Assembly (NCBI RefSeq): GCF_002218085.1
Contig: NZ_BDUC01000011.1
Location: forward strand, 61,236 to 125,235
DNA from: Tolypothrix sp. NIES-4075
GTDB taxonomy: Bacteria; Cyanobacteriota; Cyanobacteriia; Cyanobacteriales; Nostocaceae
Direction of reading: 5' to 3'
Length of the DNA stretch: 64,000 nt
In this document: positions 1 through 9,118 of the stretch, in pieces
Position numbering within the stretch: position 1 is the stretch's first letter
How the letters are laid out: the number at the start of each line of letters is the position of its first letter
The notes under the pieces: generated by a model
Seen by the model: only the letters and a program-made list of their open reading frames with translations
What the model was told of the DNA's origin: nothing
The model's database searches: none
Translations under genes and position numbers: made by a program

Positions 1-1
1 C

Positions 2-358
2 GAACCTTATGAGGGACGTACAGGAGAACCACATCATTGCATAGACCAAGGCAAGGACAACCGTCGTAACCAATTTTTTATTGATAATAACTGGATTGTA
101 ATTCGATTTTCTGAAAAGCAAGTTGTGCAACATCCAGATTCTTGCTGTAAAGTAATTGCTAGTGCGATCGCTAAAATTACTGGTGATTATAGTTGTTTAG
201 TTTCTCTTCAAGATGTTCCGGCTTTGCCTTTTGATAAGCAGTGGACAATTAAAGAGGCAAAACGGATGGCGAAAACTAATTATCGGCAGTCTTACCTACC
301 GAGGTTTTCGTTTTCAAAGCGTGTTCTTTCAGCACAAACGAAGCAGCCGAAAAAGTAG
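2..358 (+). CDS. DUF559/Vsr-like endonuclease, C-terminal part (5' end outside window)
   Basis: The reading frame is open from base 2, so the gene begins upstream of the window; the GTG at 125 is only an internal codon. The visible 118 residues contain RRNQFF, then NWIVIRFSEKQV and a PDSCCK motif. These resemble the C-terminal half of cyanobacterial PD-(D/E)XK-fold DUF559/Vsr-like nucleases. The last ~40 residues are basic (K/R-rich). The catalytic acidic residues expected in the N-terminal half cannot be seen, so activity cannot be judged. Family assignment rests on remembered motif similarity. Confidence 0.6.
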   Translation, partial: EPYEGRTGEPHHCIDQGKDNRRNQFFIDNNWIVIRFSEKQVVQHPDSCCKVIASAIAKITGDYSCLVSLQDVPALPFDKQWTIKEAKRMAKTNYRQSYLPRFSFSKRVLSAQTKQPKK

Positions 359-699
359 GTGGTTAACCACCATCGCAGACACACCACAGTCTATGAGACA
401 AATAGCTGGTGCTATTGGATACGAGGAGTGGAGATATATTCCGATTTCCCCCGACTTATGCCATAAAATCTCAACACGTTAGATGTTACATAAACAGGCA
501 ATAATAAAGCCAGAAGTATAATGATGCTGAAGCCAAACAGTCTCATACTTACTCACTTATGTTTCCAGTGACACGCGCAAAGGCAACCGCGTACTGGGGT
601 AATGAGAAAGGTATGGAAAATTTTCCATACCTTTAACCTGGAAAGCCAATTTGACCCACATCTTCCTTCAAGTATGTCAACTTTCAGACTCAGTAGACC
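359..699. other. Intergenic region between convergent genes
   Basis: No convincing gene is present. The only clear structure is a 28-bp perfect palindrome at 607-634, listed separately. The region lies between the 3' end of the nuclease and the 3' end of recG. Confidence 0.5.
607..634. terminator. 28-bp perfect palindrome between convergent genes
   Basis: Bases 607-620 are the exact reverse complement of 621-634 (core GGAAAATTTTCC). It sits between two genes that end toward each other and could fold as a hairpin at the 3' end of either transcript. It has no GC-rich stem and little loop, so it is not a classical intrinsic terminator; a binding site for a dimeric protein is the alternative. 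Confidence 0.4.
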
Positions 700-2787
700 T
701 TAATTCAAAAGGCTTGCATTTATGTCCAAGTAGCCGCGACGAGCTAGTTCCGCTCTTATATGTGGGTGGTTTTTTAGCTCAGGGTCAATTGCAAGTATTG
801 AGATTGCGGCAGTCCGTGCGATCGCCAGTATTTCCTCATCTTCTAACAGATTCGCCAAAACCAAATCTGACAGCCCAGATTGGCGAGTTCCCAACAATTC
901 ACCTTCTCCACGCAGCCGCATATCCATTTCAGAAATGAAAAAGCCATCTTGCGATTGTTCCAGCACAACGAGACGACTACGCGCTTCTGCTGTTTTGCTG
1001 CCATTTATCAGTAGACAGTAGGATTGGTGGGAACCGCGACCGACGCGCCCCCGCAGTTGATGCAACTGGGATAAGCCAAAACGCTCTGCATTTTCAATCA
1101 GCATCACTGTCGCATTGGGAACATCCACTCCCACTTCAACAACCGTAGTAGAAACGAGAATTTGAGTTTGGTTGTCGCGGAAAGCTGCAAGCGCCTCATC
1201 CTTCTGGGCTGAAGTCATGCGTCCGTGCAGTAGACCCACTTTAAATTTGGGGAAGATTTTTTCCGATAGACGTTGATGCTCCTCAATAGCTGAACGCACA
1301 TTCAGCTTTTCTGATTCTTCAATCAGGGGCAACACAATATAGGCTTGATGTCCTTTTTGCACTTCGCGGCGGATTAGGTCGTATGCTGATGTGCTTTTGG
1401 TCAAAACTTTGGTGCGGATTGGAGAACGTCCTGGTGGTAACTCGTCAATTTGACTGACATCCAAATCTCCATGCAACGTCAGCGCCAGTGTTCGAGGAAT
1501 CGGCGTTGCCGTCATTGTTAGCACATGGGGTTGTTTACCTTTTTGCTGCAACTGCATCCGCTGCTGTACCCCAAACCTGTGCTGCTCGTCAATTACCACT
1601 AAACCCAGCTTATTGAAATTCACTTTGTCTTGAATCAGGGCATGAGTACCTATCAACAGCGGTAGTTCACCAGTTTCCAACTGGGCTTGTATGCATGAGC
1701 GTTTTGCGGTTTTCGTCGAACCTGTGAGCAGTTCTACTGGCAAGTGCATTTTGTTGAACCAGTCAGTTATCTTACGATAGTGCTGTTCTGCCAGCACCTC
1801 AGTGGGAGCCATCAGCGCCGCCTGGTAGCCAGATTGAATGACGGCGAGTATTGCAACTACTGCCACTACAGTTTTACCTGCACCCACATCCCCTTGCACC
1901 AATCGGTTCATCGGCGTGGGCGATTGCAAGTCATTGAGGATATCGTTGATGACTCGCTGTTGTGCTACTGTCAGCTCAAAGGGCAATTGCGAATAAAATT
2001 GTTTAATTAGCGCACCAGTAGGAGCGATTTTTGAGATGGATGCTCGTGCTTTGAAAAGGTGGCGGCGTTGAAGTAGCGACAGTTGGAGGTAGAAAAATTC
2101 ATCAAACACTAATCGGCGACGCGCAGCTGCCAGAGTTTTGCTGTTAGGGGGAAAGTGGATGTTAGCGATCGCCTCTTTTAACTTAATCAATCCATATTGC
2201 TGACGCACATAGGCAGGCAAGGGGTCTTTTAGTTGATTAATAACAGTTAAAGCAGTCTGGATAGCATTTTGAACTAGCTCCAACGTCACCCCTTTAGTTA
2301 AAGCGTAAATGGGGATAATTGAAGAAGACTTAGCCTTGATGTCTGCTAACTCGATTACGCTGATTTCTGGATTGTTTAAGGTCTTGCCCAAGTACAAATC
2401 ATCTTTAACTATTCCAGATACAGCAACGAGTCGAGTAGTGGAGTAAAGTTTTGATTGCTCACAACGCCATCGTTGCGATTGGTAATAAGGATGGTTATAA
2501 AAACATTTACAAGTAATAGAACCTATTTTGTCTTTGATTGTCCAAGTTTGGATTGTTAATTTTGGGTTTTTGGCAGGGCTGATGATTTCGTGTTTTTTGA
2601 TTATACCGATGATTGTAACGTTGTCACCTACTTTTAAGTTAGCAATTCTGACTCTGCGGTATTTTATGTAATTGCGGGGGTAGTAAAATAGTAGGTCTAG
2701 GATAGTATAAATTCCCAGGTTTTTAAGAAGTTTGCTGTTAGTTGGACTGATACCTGGTAGATTATGCAGGGGCTGGAATAAATTCAT
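700..2787 (-). CDS. recG: ATP-dependent DNA helicase RecG
   Basis: RecG is a monomeric superfamily 2 translocase that remodels stalled forks and Holliday junctions. The N-terminus carries the wedge/OB domain (LHNLPGISPTNSKLLKNLGI, then YYPRNY). Helicase motifs follow: Walker A GDVGAGKT near residues 298-306, the RecG-type DEQH box (DEQHRFG) at about 400-406, TATPIPRTLAL, and motif VI QLRGRVGRG near 570-580. The C-terminal RLRGEGELLGTRQSG segment is also typical. At 695 residues it is close to bacterial RecG but shorter than my recollection of cyanobacterial chromosomal RecG (about 800+). Together with the plasmid-type neighbours this suggests a plasmid-borne second copy. The ATG start directly precedes the conserved N-terminus. 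Confidence 0.93.
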   Translation of the reverse strand: MNLFQPLHNLPGISPTNSKLLKNLGIYTILDLLFYYPRNYIKYRRVRIANLKVGDNVTIIGIIKKHEIISPAKNPKLTIQTWTIKDKIGSITCKCFYNHPYYQSQRWRCEQSKLYSTTRLVAVSGIVKDDLYLGKTLNNPEISVIELADIKAKSSSIIPIYALTKGVTLELVQNAIQTALTVINQLKDPLPAYVRQQYGLIKLKEAIANIHFPPNSKTLAAARRRLVFDEFFYLQLSLLQRRHLFKARASISKIAPTGALIKQFYSQLPFELTVAQQRVINDILNDLQSPTPMNRLVQGDVGAGKTVVAVVAILAVIQSGYQAALMAPTEVLAEQHYRKITDWFNKMHLPVELLTGSTKTAKRSCIQAQLETGELPLLIGTHALIQDKVNFNKLGLVVIDEQHRFGVQQRMQLQQKGKQPHVLTMTATPIPRTLALTLHGDLDVSQIDELPPGRSPIRTKVLTKSTSAYDLIRREVQKGHQAYIVLPLIEESEKLNVRSAIEEHQRLSEKIFPKFKVGLLHGRMTSAQKDEALAAFRDNQTQILVSTTVVEVGVDVPNATVMLIENAERFGLSQLHQLRGRVGRGSHQSYCLLINGSKTAEARSRLVVLEQSQDGFFISEMDMRLRGEGELLGTRQSGLSDLVLANLLEDEEILAIARTAAISILAIDPELKNHPHIRAELARRGYLDINASLLN

Positions 2788-2876
2788 GGTATTTGCAGAA
2801 ATAGTAACGTGCGCGTTCCTCGTGATGTGGCACGAGTTTTGCTGCGTTTGAGCTGCGGTAGCAGTGTTTATAGTAA

Positions 2877-2903
2877 AAAGAAACCCCCGGCATCACCAGG
2901 GGT
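2877..2903 (-). terminator. Rho-independent terminator-like hairpin
   Basis: Read on the minus strand, ACCCCTGG pairs with CCGGGGGT (8 bp, one wobble) around a TGATG loop and is followed by TTTCTTTTT. It lies about 175 bp downstream of the primase gene on the same strand and before the recG start. Confidence 0.65.
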
Positions 2904-3078
2904 AAAATTGTTGTTCCTACATAGAAAAATCGTCAAAATGTGACTTCTATTTCGACTTTTCTAATGTTTAATTGTCCGATTTTGTTTTGAATAAATCGAT
3001 TAAATGTCCGATTTATTTTGTAGAATGGTATTAGGATATTCGTTCCAAGCCGCTACGCAATGGCAGGGAGTGCCCGCG

Positions 3079-4494
3079 TTAAGGCGATCGCCACCAATTG
3101 ATGCTTCTAGCAATTGAAGCTGCGTCTCGCGTAGGATAAGCGGGTTTGCTGTTGGCACTTTGCCAAATTGATAAAGCTTCTTCTGCGTCCAAAGGTGGGT
3201 TACAGCGTTTGCAATATTGGCGGAATAGGCTTTGTGGTGTCGGATAGTAAGCTATGCCTTGCTCTTCCAAGATGGCAGATGTACCCAGTAGGTTTCGTGC
3301 TAATTTATAGCCTGAGTTGTTGCGGTTTCCTTGTGAGTCTCCTTGTTTTATTAGAGTTTGGTCACTTTGGGTTAAACATATAGACAATGGAATGGCTTGG
3401 GCGCTACCGCGCAGCTGTTTTAGAGGTAAAGAAGTGCTGTTTTGGTGGTAGAGTAGCTGCATTGTCCTACGCTTGCTGTGTAAGAGCAAACGCTTATTCG
3501 GGACACCTTGCTGCAACTCTTTTACCAACAGTACGCAGCTTGGGTTTACGTCTTCTCCGTTGTGTTTTTTTCGGAGGAGATGAACCCATTTTCTCCATCG
3601 TTCATCTGATAATCCATAGGGGAATAAGCCAGTTGAATCAAATGCACTCTCTAGCTGCTCTGGACTGTACTGGCAATTTGACCACTGCTCAACAGTAATT
3701 GGGATTGGTTTACTTAAGCACCCATCAACAACTCGTCGCCGAAATAATCCTGGTAGCCGCATGGCACGAGCTAAGTTGCAGATAGCTGGATCTGAGGTTT
3801 GGGTTATAGCCAGTTTGCGATTGAGTACCAACCATTGCTCAGGAGTTAAAGCAGTTTTAGCGCGGAAATAGCAATGCAGGGATTTCCCTCCAGTAAACAC
3901 CACAGCAGCTGGCTCTAACTTTGTTTTCTGTTTGAGTTGTTGCAGTGCGATCCACTGATTCTCTAATGGCAGATCGTCAATTTCATAGAAGATTGTTTGG
4001 CAGCTTTTAACGTGGTTGTTGCTGATGCCACGGGTTGGTTGATTCGGGTAAAAACTAATTGTTGCACCAATACGAGACAGTTTAAAGACATGAGCAAAGC
4101 CGTCTGTGTGTTTTTTAGTTGACTGCTTCCAAATCGTATTGCCGCATTTGTCGCGTCCTCCATATGTGCATTTGCTTAGGCTAAAGCCTTTGCGAGTAAT
4201 CTTACCGCAAAAAATATATTGACAATAAACGGTTTTGTTACTTATGCGGTATCTTCTCCAGCCATTAGGGGCTGGTTCTGTTTTATGATCCCACGAGGCT
4301 CTGATCCAAATTCGGGTTCCTATAGCAAAGCCTATGGTTTTGAGAAAACGGATGGCTGTTTTTCTTCGGTGATTGCTCATTGTATATGTGCAGCGGTTAT
4401 AGCTTTGTTTTCCAAGAGCGTCGGACTTTATGTACGCTCTGCATGGAACGCAGCAGCGATCGCTGCACGGGAACGCCGCTTTTATCCGGGGCAT
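3079..4494 (-). CDS. Plasmid replication primase (archaeo-eukaryotic primase-like, RepB-primase/PriCT type)
   Basis: This looks like a plasmid-encoded primase or replication initiator of the AEP superfamily. Motifs in order: an acidic metal-binding segment FYEIDDL near residues 168-174, the FTGGKSLHCYF segment near 197-207 (the S-x-H position of AEP primases), and a DPAIC...RAMRLPGLFRR segment near 235-250. The C-terminus (GYKLARNLLGTSA to WQSANSKP) resembles a PriCT helical domain. The first ~90 residues are basic, cysteine-rich and poorly recognisable, so the real start may be internal, for instance at the MSNHRRK methionine. A terminator-like hairpin follows it. The gene is strong evidence for a plasmid or integrated-plasmid context. 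Polymerase activity is inferred from the family. Confidence 0.65.
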   Translation of the reverse strand: MPRIKAAFPCSDRCCVPCRAYIKSDALGKQSYNRCTYTMSNHRRKTAIRFLKTIGFAIGTRIWIRASWDHKTEPAPNGWRRYRISNKTVYCQYIFCGKITRKGFSLSKCTYGGRDKCGNTIWKQSTKKHTDGFAHVFKLSRIGATISFYPNQPTRGISNNHVKSCQTIFYEIDDLPLENQWIALQQLKQKTKLEPAAVVFTGGKSLHCYFRAKTALTPEQWLVLNRKLAITQTSDPAICNLARAMRLPGLFRRRVVDGCLSKPIPITVEQWSNCQYSPEQLESAFDSTGLFPYGLSDERWRKWVHLLRKKHNGEDVNPSCVLLVKELQQGVPNKRLLLHSKRRTMQLLYHQNSTSLPLKQLRGSAQAIPLSICLTQSDQTLIKQGDSQGNRNNSGYKLARNLLGTSAILEEQGIAYYPTPQSLFRQYCKRCNPPLDAEEALSIWQSANSKPAYPTRDAASIARSINWWRSP

Positions 4495-4650
4495 GGCGCT
4501 CTTGGCATTGAGCCAAAATTATTGTAAGATTATGTAATTAAGTCTGGAAATTATTGTTAAATTTAGCTCGGAACCATTTTTAAAAAATTGCGGCATTACA
4601 CGTTTTGGCTCTTTCGTTAACTGCTGCACAAAGAGCGCTCTTTATAATCT

Positions 4651-4883
4651 CTAATTACCACGATTACCGAACAAGCGTTTAACAAAAGAAACTACGTTCA
4701 CTAACTTAGAGTGGTGTTTATCGCGCAAGGATTTCAGATTTTCACGGATAGTGATTGTTTTGGGATGATTACCCCCTAAGCTTTTTGAAGCAATTTCCAA
4801 AGCTTTTTGGAACAGTGGTTCAGCTTCGCTGTACCGTCCAGTGGAACGATAGAGTTCTGCCTGGTTGTTATAACTGGGGAGAC
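4651..4883 (-). pseudogene. 3' remnant of a tetratricopeptide-repeat gene
   Basis: Read on the minus strand, the sequence encodes YNNQAELYRSTGRYSEAEPL followed by FQKALEIASKSLGGNHPKT, a short helical tail and a stop. This is one clear 42-residue TPR unit of the kind seen in the TPR-CHAT gene at the other end of the window, with a normal C-terminus. Upstream of about 4883 TPR similarity ends abruptly at the terminal repeat of the MITE-like element 4884-5105, and it does not resume beyond it. The gene has therefore lost its 5' part. Confidence 0.65.
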
Positions 4884-5105
4884 CGTGGCAAAACGGGTGA
4901 AATGTACGCTAATAAAAAACTCGAAATGCTGCAATTCATGTTTATCAAGGGTTTCAGCAAGTGTCAAAAGAATGAAAAATTTTCGCCTGCAGTAACTAAA
5001 ATTAGTTGAAAAAATCAAACAGAGTTATAGGCTGAAAATCTTTCCTGATAACACTTTTGACGACTACTGTAATTTCTTAACGTACATTTCGCCCGTTTTG
5101 GCACG
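4884..5105. mobile_element. MITE-like element with ~26-bp terminal inverted repeats
   Basis: The left end (4884 onward, CGTGGCAAAACGGGTG) matches the reverse complement of the right end (ending 5105, CGTGCCAAAACGGGCG) at about 25 of 28 positions. The ~222-bp interior has no convincing coding capacity. It abuts the truncated TPR gene. I could not identify a clear target duplication, so insertion polarity and family are unknown. Confidence 0.5.
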
Positions 5106-5245
5106 ATGACCCCGGATATAACGAGTTTGAAAACACGCCCTAGACGCTGCTCATTCCAAAACTGAATTCCATACCTCATTTATGGTGAGCTGTACTTAGA
5201 GCTTAACCGAACCGTATTGACCGTCTCCAGACAATTTTTATGATT

Positions 5246-6016
5246 TTATTGGCCACTAGAGAAATTAAGATGCGTTCGCCCTGGTTGCTCACAGAAGGCA
5301 AGCCTTGGTTCTAAATAAGTTTCTATGCATGACAGTGCAGGGAGTACTGTAGCACAAGAGCCTGGCACATTAACAGAACCGGAATATAAATAAATTCCAC
5401 GGCTAGGAAGCATTATCTTTTGGACTTCCCACAGCCCTAAGTGCTTACCCCAATCCGGTAGACCAATTTCCTCAGAATCTTCTATAAAAAAGATTGGTTC
5501 TGGCCAATTAAAGGGTGGTTTTTGCAGATTTAGTGGTCTCCAACCCCCTGTGCATATCTCAAAATTAACTTCAACGTTAGGATAAGTTGTTACCAGCAGA
5601 TATCGAGATCCACTCTTCTTAATGTTTTCAATAGCTTTACCGATATCGCAAAAAGACAAATGCACTAATGCATCTCGGCACAAAATGATGTCAGCCTTCG
5701 TCGGTAGTGCGTCCTTTGTAAAGTCTAGACTGATAAAATCTCGATTATATTGTGCATAATTTTGATTATTGTCTTTACAAATGCTGTGAACTATATCAAC
5801 CCCAAAATATGTATCGATTTCGAGGTCAATCTCTTTCATCCAATTAAAGTCACCACAGGCAAGATCCAGAAATGTTTTTGCAGCTAGCTTTTTAACTAAA
5901 CCGGGCAATTGTTTCCTAATCGCCTCTGTGTTTTTGAGGGTTGAACCGCAGCCAGAAGCTGACTCAGAACAATTCCATAGGTTATGGCGAAAAATGATCT
6001 CAAACGTTTCTTCCAT
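5246..6016 (-). CDS. Class I SAM-dependent methyltransferase
   Basis: The 256-residue protein has the SAM-binding motif I FLDLACGD at residues 49-56 and an acidic motif II region at IDTYFGVDI. A motif IV-like segment CRDALVHLSF is followed by SRYLLVTTYP, the usual beta-strand after motif IV. The substrate is not evident. The last ~40 residues, after YLYSGS, are unlike the usual end of such enzymes, so a 3' frameshift or replaced tail is possible. It is transcribed in the same direction as the neighbouring vMAP-type gene but separated by about 68 bp and probably independent of it. Confidence 0.7.
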   Translation of the reverse strand: MEETFEIIFRHNLWNCSESASGCGSTLKNTEAIRKQLPGLVKKLAAKTFLDLACGDFNWMKEIDLEIDTYFGVDIVHSICKDNNQNYAQYNRDFISLDFTKDALPTKADIILCRDALVHLSFCDIGKAIENIKKSGSRYLLVTTYPNVEVNFEICTGGWRPLNLQKPPFNWPEPIFFIEDSEEIGLPDWGKHLGLWEVQKIMLPSRGIYLYSGSVNVPGSCATVLPALSCIETYLEPRLAFCEQPGRTHLNFSSGQ

Positions 6017-6083
6017 AGTTTTTATATAAAGTAGGTACTGGAGGCTGGCTTACACCAAAGAAATAACTTCCCGCAAAACCTAG

Positions 6084-7376
6084 TCAAGGAGAATCTCCAT
6101 AATTTAATTGAAAAGATAGTTTTTCTACCATACGCATAACAATTTTATTCAAAGGCTTAAGCTCAATTAATGCAGTTCTGACTTGATTTAATGCATCTTT
6201 GGCTTCATCCAAGTTGTGATAGTTATCAAGTGTTGTTAGAATATCCTTATATTTCTGTTGTTGCGATAAGTTATCTTCAATTATTCTTCTTTCATCCTCA
6301 GATTCAAAACAGTTTCGAAGTCTATCTTTATTACTCGTGTTACTAGCTTCACCCTGTCTACGAATTTCGGCATCTTGTTCAATATAGTTGAATGAATTTT
6401 TGATTTCTCGAAGTATTATGTTAATTGTCTGTAGATCCTCCCTCTGGCAATTCTCAACCTTTGGCAGATATTTGTCACACACTCCCCAATTAAGGCGAGG
6501 CCCAAGCTGCTTAGCGGTTTCTAGCGTGGCTAATACTTGATTGGGCGCGTTTTCTACGTATCCCAAACTGATCTTTTCGTGAAAAATAATAATAAATTCT
6601 ACTGAACGGTCGTTAGGCGACGTTTTTTTGGAATCAAAGATAGTTGTAAATAATTTCCCATCAAATGACTGCAACGTCGATATAACTTCTTGGGGTGGAG
6701 ACCCCTGCTTCGCTGCTAAGTAGACGGATTTTTGAAACTCGTCTACCCATCTTTGATCTTTCTCTTGTGACAATCTCTGGAGTATGTTTTCCAAAGACCA
6801 GCTCTCACTTTCCTCAACAGGAGTCTCAAATAGGTTAAAAACCCGCCTTATTGAACCTGGGTTTAAGGATCTAACACGAGTTTGTCTTCGCAGATCTATT
6901 ATCCTCATATTCCTATTAACATTTCCTACAATCAAAACGATTTTATTTTGCATGTATTCAATTGGAGATGAATTTTCTGAACTGGCACCGCCTTGCCATC
7001 CCGTCTTGTCACTTTGATCTGATGGTGGGTGTGAATCTGGTGGATTTGATAATGACATGTCTCTCTCTTCTTGTTCGGGCTGGTGGAGCGCCCCTCCCTG
7101 CCTTTCCCTCAATCCTGCTGCTTCTATCGCTACCTTTACAGTATTCTTCTTGACCTTTTCACTCAGTACATCTGTCATCAACTTCAAGAACTTCCAAGCA
7201 ATATCTTTTATAAGTGTTGTCAACTCACAATTGAAAGGGTAAGCCTTATGTATCTGTTTGTAAGTTAAATCGCTCCAAATTCCCCGAAATAGATACTCTT
7301 GCTTATTATTCAGTCGGGTTTGTCTTCTAGCAAGAACTAATTTATTTATAAAATTAAGTGCGCTTTCACTGTCCAT
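6084..7376 (-). CDS. vWA-MoxR-associated protein-like (vMAP N-terminal HTH) protein
   Basis: The first ~85 residues (ALNFINKLV, LFRGIWSDLTYKQIHKAYPF, then LIKDIAWKFLKLM and KVKKN) match the pattern of the N-terminal helix-turn-helix found on many cyanobacterial vMAP, NB-ARC and WD40 signalling/conflict proteins. A low-complexity Q/E/D/S-rich linker follows (about 95-140). The C-terminal ~290 residues form an alpha-helical region I do not recognise. No ATPase, protease or kinase motif is seen. By analogy it may be an adaptor of a multi-component conflict system, but no partner gene is adjacent. The ATG start fits the HTH start. Confidence 0.55.
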   Translation of the reverse strand: MDSESALNFINKLVLARRQTRLNNKQEYLFRGIWSDLTYKQIHKAYPFNCELTTLIKDIAWKFLKLMTDVLSEKVKKNTVKVAIEAAGLRERQGGALHQPEQEERDMSLSNPPDSHPPSDQSDKTGWQGGASSENSSPIEYMQNKIVLIVGNVNRNMRIIDLRRQTRVRSLNPGSIRRVFNLFETPVEESESWSLENILQRLSQEKDQRWVDEFQKSVYLAAKQGSPPQEVISTLQSFDGKLFTTIFDSKKTSPNDRSVEFIIIFHEKISLGYVENAPNQVLATLETAKQLGPRLNWGVCDKYLPKVENCQREDLQTINIILREIKNSFNYIEQDAEIRRQGEASNTSNKDRLRNCFESEDERRIIEDNLSQQQKYKDILTTLDNYHNLDEAKDALNQVRTALIELKPLNKIVMRMVEKLSFQLNYGDSP

Positions 7377-7590
7377 TAGTTAACTCCAGGAAAAACATGA
7401 TTTTGATTTAAATGTAAGAACTCAGGTAGTCGGGGTTGAGGCAGTAGAGATGGTTAATAATAACTCCGTTGCTCTCCCGCAGGTTGTTGAGTGTTGGTAG
7501 CGTAGCTTGCTTTCTTTCCCACTCCGATGGTGATGTCGCCCCTTGTCCTGAAACAGTTCTTGCTGTTTTTCGTATGACATATGACCGTAC

Positions 7591-8784
7591 TTGCCGTCCC
7601 ACACTCTTCTGGGCTTGCCTTCTTACATTAAAATAAATCAGCCGCAAACTTCGCAAGAAAACAAAGCGCGTAACTGGTCTGTAAATACATCCTTAGGTGT
7701 TAATTACAAAATAGTTGAAAGTAAGGACTTATTTGCAATTGAAAATCGAAATCTTCTCTTTTTAGACGGCAAACCATCAAAACTACCTATTCGTAGGTTG
7801 GTAGTGATAGATGAGAAGGTATATTCGCTCTACCGTGAACCCATTCATGAGTACTTTGATGCTCATGCAGTCGAGCTTCGCATTCTGCCTCTACCCATAT
7901 CTGAGCCGGAAAAGAATTGGGGTGCGGTTGAGCGAATTCTTGAAGAACTAGATGCATTCAAAATACTTCGGCGCGATGAGCCACTTATCGCTATTGGGGG
8001 TGGTGTTCTTCTTGATATCGCCGGCTTAGCAGCAAATCTCTATAGGCGAGGAATCCCCTATATCCGCGTTCCGACGAACCTACTTGCTCTAGTCGATGCA
8101 AGCGTGGGAGCAAAAACAGGTGTTAACTTTCAAGGATACAGAAACCGTATCGGAACTTATTATCCTCCGTTGGTAGCTTTTCTGGATAAAACTTTTCTGC
8201 GGACTGTAGACACTCGACAGATTTGTAACGGCTTAGGAGAAATACTCAAAATCGGGCTGGTGAAGGATAGAGAGCTTTTTGAACTACTTGAGAAGCATGG
8301 TGACTTACTCGTAACAAAGAGGTTTCAAGGACCAGGCGTGCCCGATCTTGTCATTCAACGTGCTATTCAAGGAATGGTGGAAGAGTTGGAGCCGAATCTT
8401 TGGGAGAAGCAATTAGAGCGGCTCGTAGATTTTGGTCACTCCTTCAGCCCGGTCATCGAGATGAGGGCTCTACCAGAACTTCTCCACGGGGAAGCCGTAG
8501 CATTGGATCTGGCATTTTCGTCGGTGCTGGCTTTTCAGCGTGGTCTGCTGAACTCTCTAGACTTAGATAGAGTGTTCAAGACAATGAAGATACTTAGACT
8601 TCCTACGACCCATCCACTTTTTTGCAAGCCAGCTCTGTTGTACGAGGCTCTAGAAGAAACTGTTAAGCATCGTAATGGCCTTCAACGCCTCCCGTTACCG
8701 ACTGGAATTGGCTCTGCTAGGTTTTTCAACGATGTCACCTTTGAAGAAATTGAAATGGCCGCATCCACGTTGAAACAACGGTAA
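7591..8784 (+). CDS. Sugar-phosphate cyclase (2-epi-5-epi-valiolone synthase-like, DHQ synthase superfamily)
   Basis: Enzymes of this superfamily cyclise sugar phosphates with NAD and a divalent metal. Visible here: NAD-binding GGG at residues 136-138, PTNLLALVDASVGAKTGVN at 161-179, and metal ligands E217 (NGLGEILK), H283 (FGHSFSP) and H299 (LLHGEA). The GAKTGVN signature and overall pattern fit C7-cyclitol synthases (EEVS, which makes 2-epi-5-epi-valiolone from sedoheptulose 7-phosphate) better than desmethyl-4-deoxygadusol synthase or DHQ synthase. This is judged from memory of the families. The start is uncertain: the TTG at 7591 is weak and no ribosome-binding site is evident, while family similarity begins around NWSV (residue 29). 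An HAD phosphatase remnant, an SDR and an MFS transporter follow, suggesting a small natural-product island. Confidence 0.75.
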   Translation: MPSHTLLGLPSYIKINQPQTSQENKARNWSVNTSLGVNYKIVESKDLFAIENRNLLFLDGKPSKLPIRRLVVIDEKVYSLYREPIHEYFDAHAVELRILPLPISEPEKNWGAVERILEELDAFKILRRDEPLIAIGGGVLLDIAGLAANLYRRGIPYIRVPTNLLALVDASVGAKTGVNFQGYRNRIGTYYPPLVAFLDKTFLRTVDTRQICNGLGEILKIGLVKDRELFELLEKHGDLLVTKRFQGPGVPDLVIQRAIQGMVEELEPNLWEKQLERLVDFGHSFSPVIEMRALPELLHGEAVALDLAFSSVLAFQRGLLNSLDLDRVFKTMKILRLPTTHPLFCKPALLYEALEETVKHRNGLQRLPLPTGIGSARFFNDVTFEEIEMAASTLKQR

Positions 8785-8794
8785 TACTGAAGCG

Positions 8795-8841
8795 AAGTGT
8801 GGGATAAATGCTTCCAAAATGTTAAAGTTTATCCCACACTT
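8795..8841. terminator. 14-bp perfect inverted repeat after the cyclase gene
   Basis: AAGTGTGGGATAAA (8795-8808) is repeated in inverted orientation at 8828-8841 with a 19-nt loop, 10 bp after the cyclase stop. It could terminate transcription, although no T-tract follows. It also coincides with the point where the HAD gene is truncated, so it may be an insertion scar. Confidence 0.45.
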
Positions 8842-8843
8842 GG

Positions 8844-9059
8844 TTGAATCACAATCCTTTCTTTGATGCTGTTGTGACTGTCGATAATGTAGCGCGGGGT
8901 AAGCCTGCTCCCGAAATTTTCCTGTTGGCTGCGAGCCGTTTGGGAGTTGCCCCCAGCGATTGCATTGTGTACGAAGATAGCAGCGAAGGTCTGGAAGCTG
9001 CCTGTCGCGCCGATATGCATACATCAATTGCACGCATACTCTGGGATTGTAAGTCATGA
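8844..9059 (+). pseudogene. HAD-superfamily phosphatase, C-terminal fragment
   Basis: The frame encodes FFDAVVTVDNVARGKPAPEI and then a VAPSDCIVYEDSSEGLEAA stretch, the motif III lysine (GKPAP) and motif IV acidic pair (YEDS) of beta-phosphoglucomutase-like HAD hydrolases. The N-terminal half with the nucleophile DxD motif is missing, because the frame is closed just upstream at 8823. The fragment cannot be an active phosphatase. Its position between the cyclase and the SDR suggests a once-complete pathway gene acting on a cyclitol phosphate. Confidence 0.65.
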
Positions 9060-9118
9060 ATTTTGTTGCCACGGCTTTCTTTCAGATGTAAGGATTTCAA
9101 ACCAAGAGAGAAAACAAT

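Noticed and set aside
4219..4527. Plus-strand frame of 102 codons opposite the primase gene
   Set aside because: It lies antisense to a better-supported gene with recognisable primase motifs and has no family likeness itself.
7408..7656. Minus-strand frames upstream of the sugar-phosphate cyclase
   Set aside because: Two overlapping frames compete, neither resembles a protein family, and both have biased, basic composition with no ribosome-binding site.
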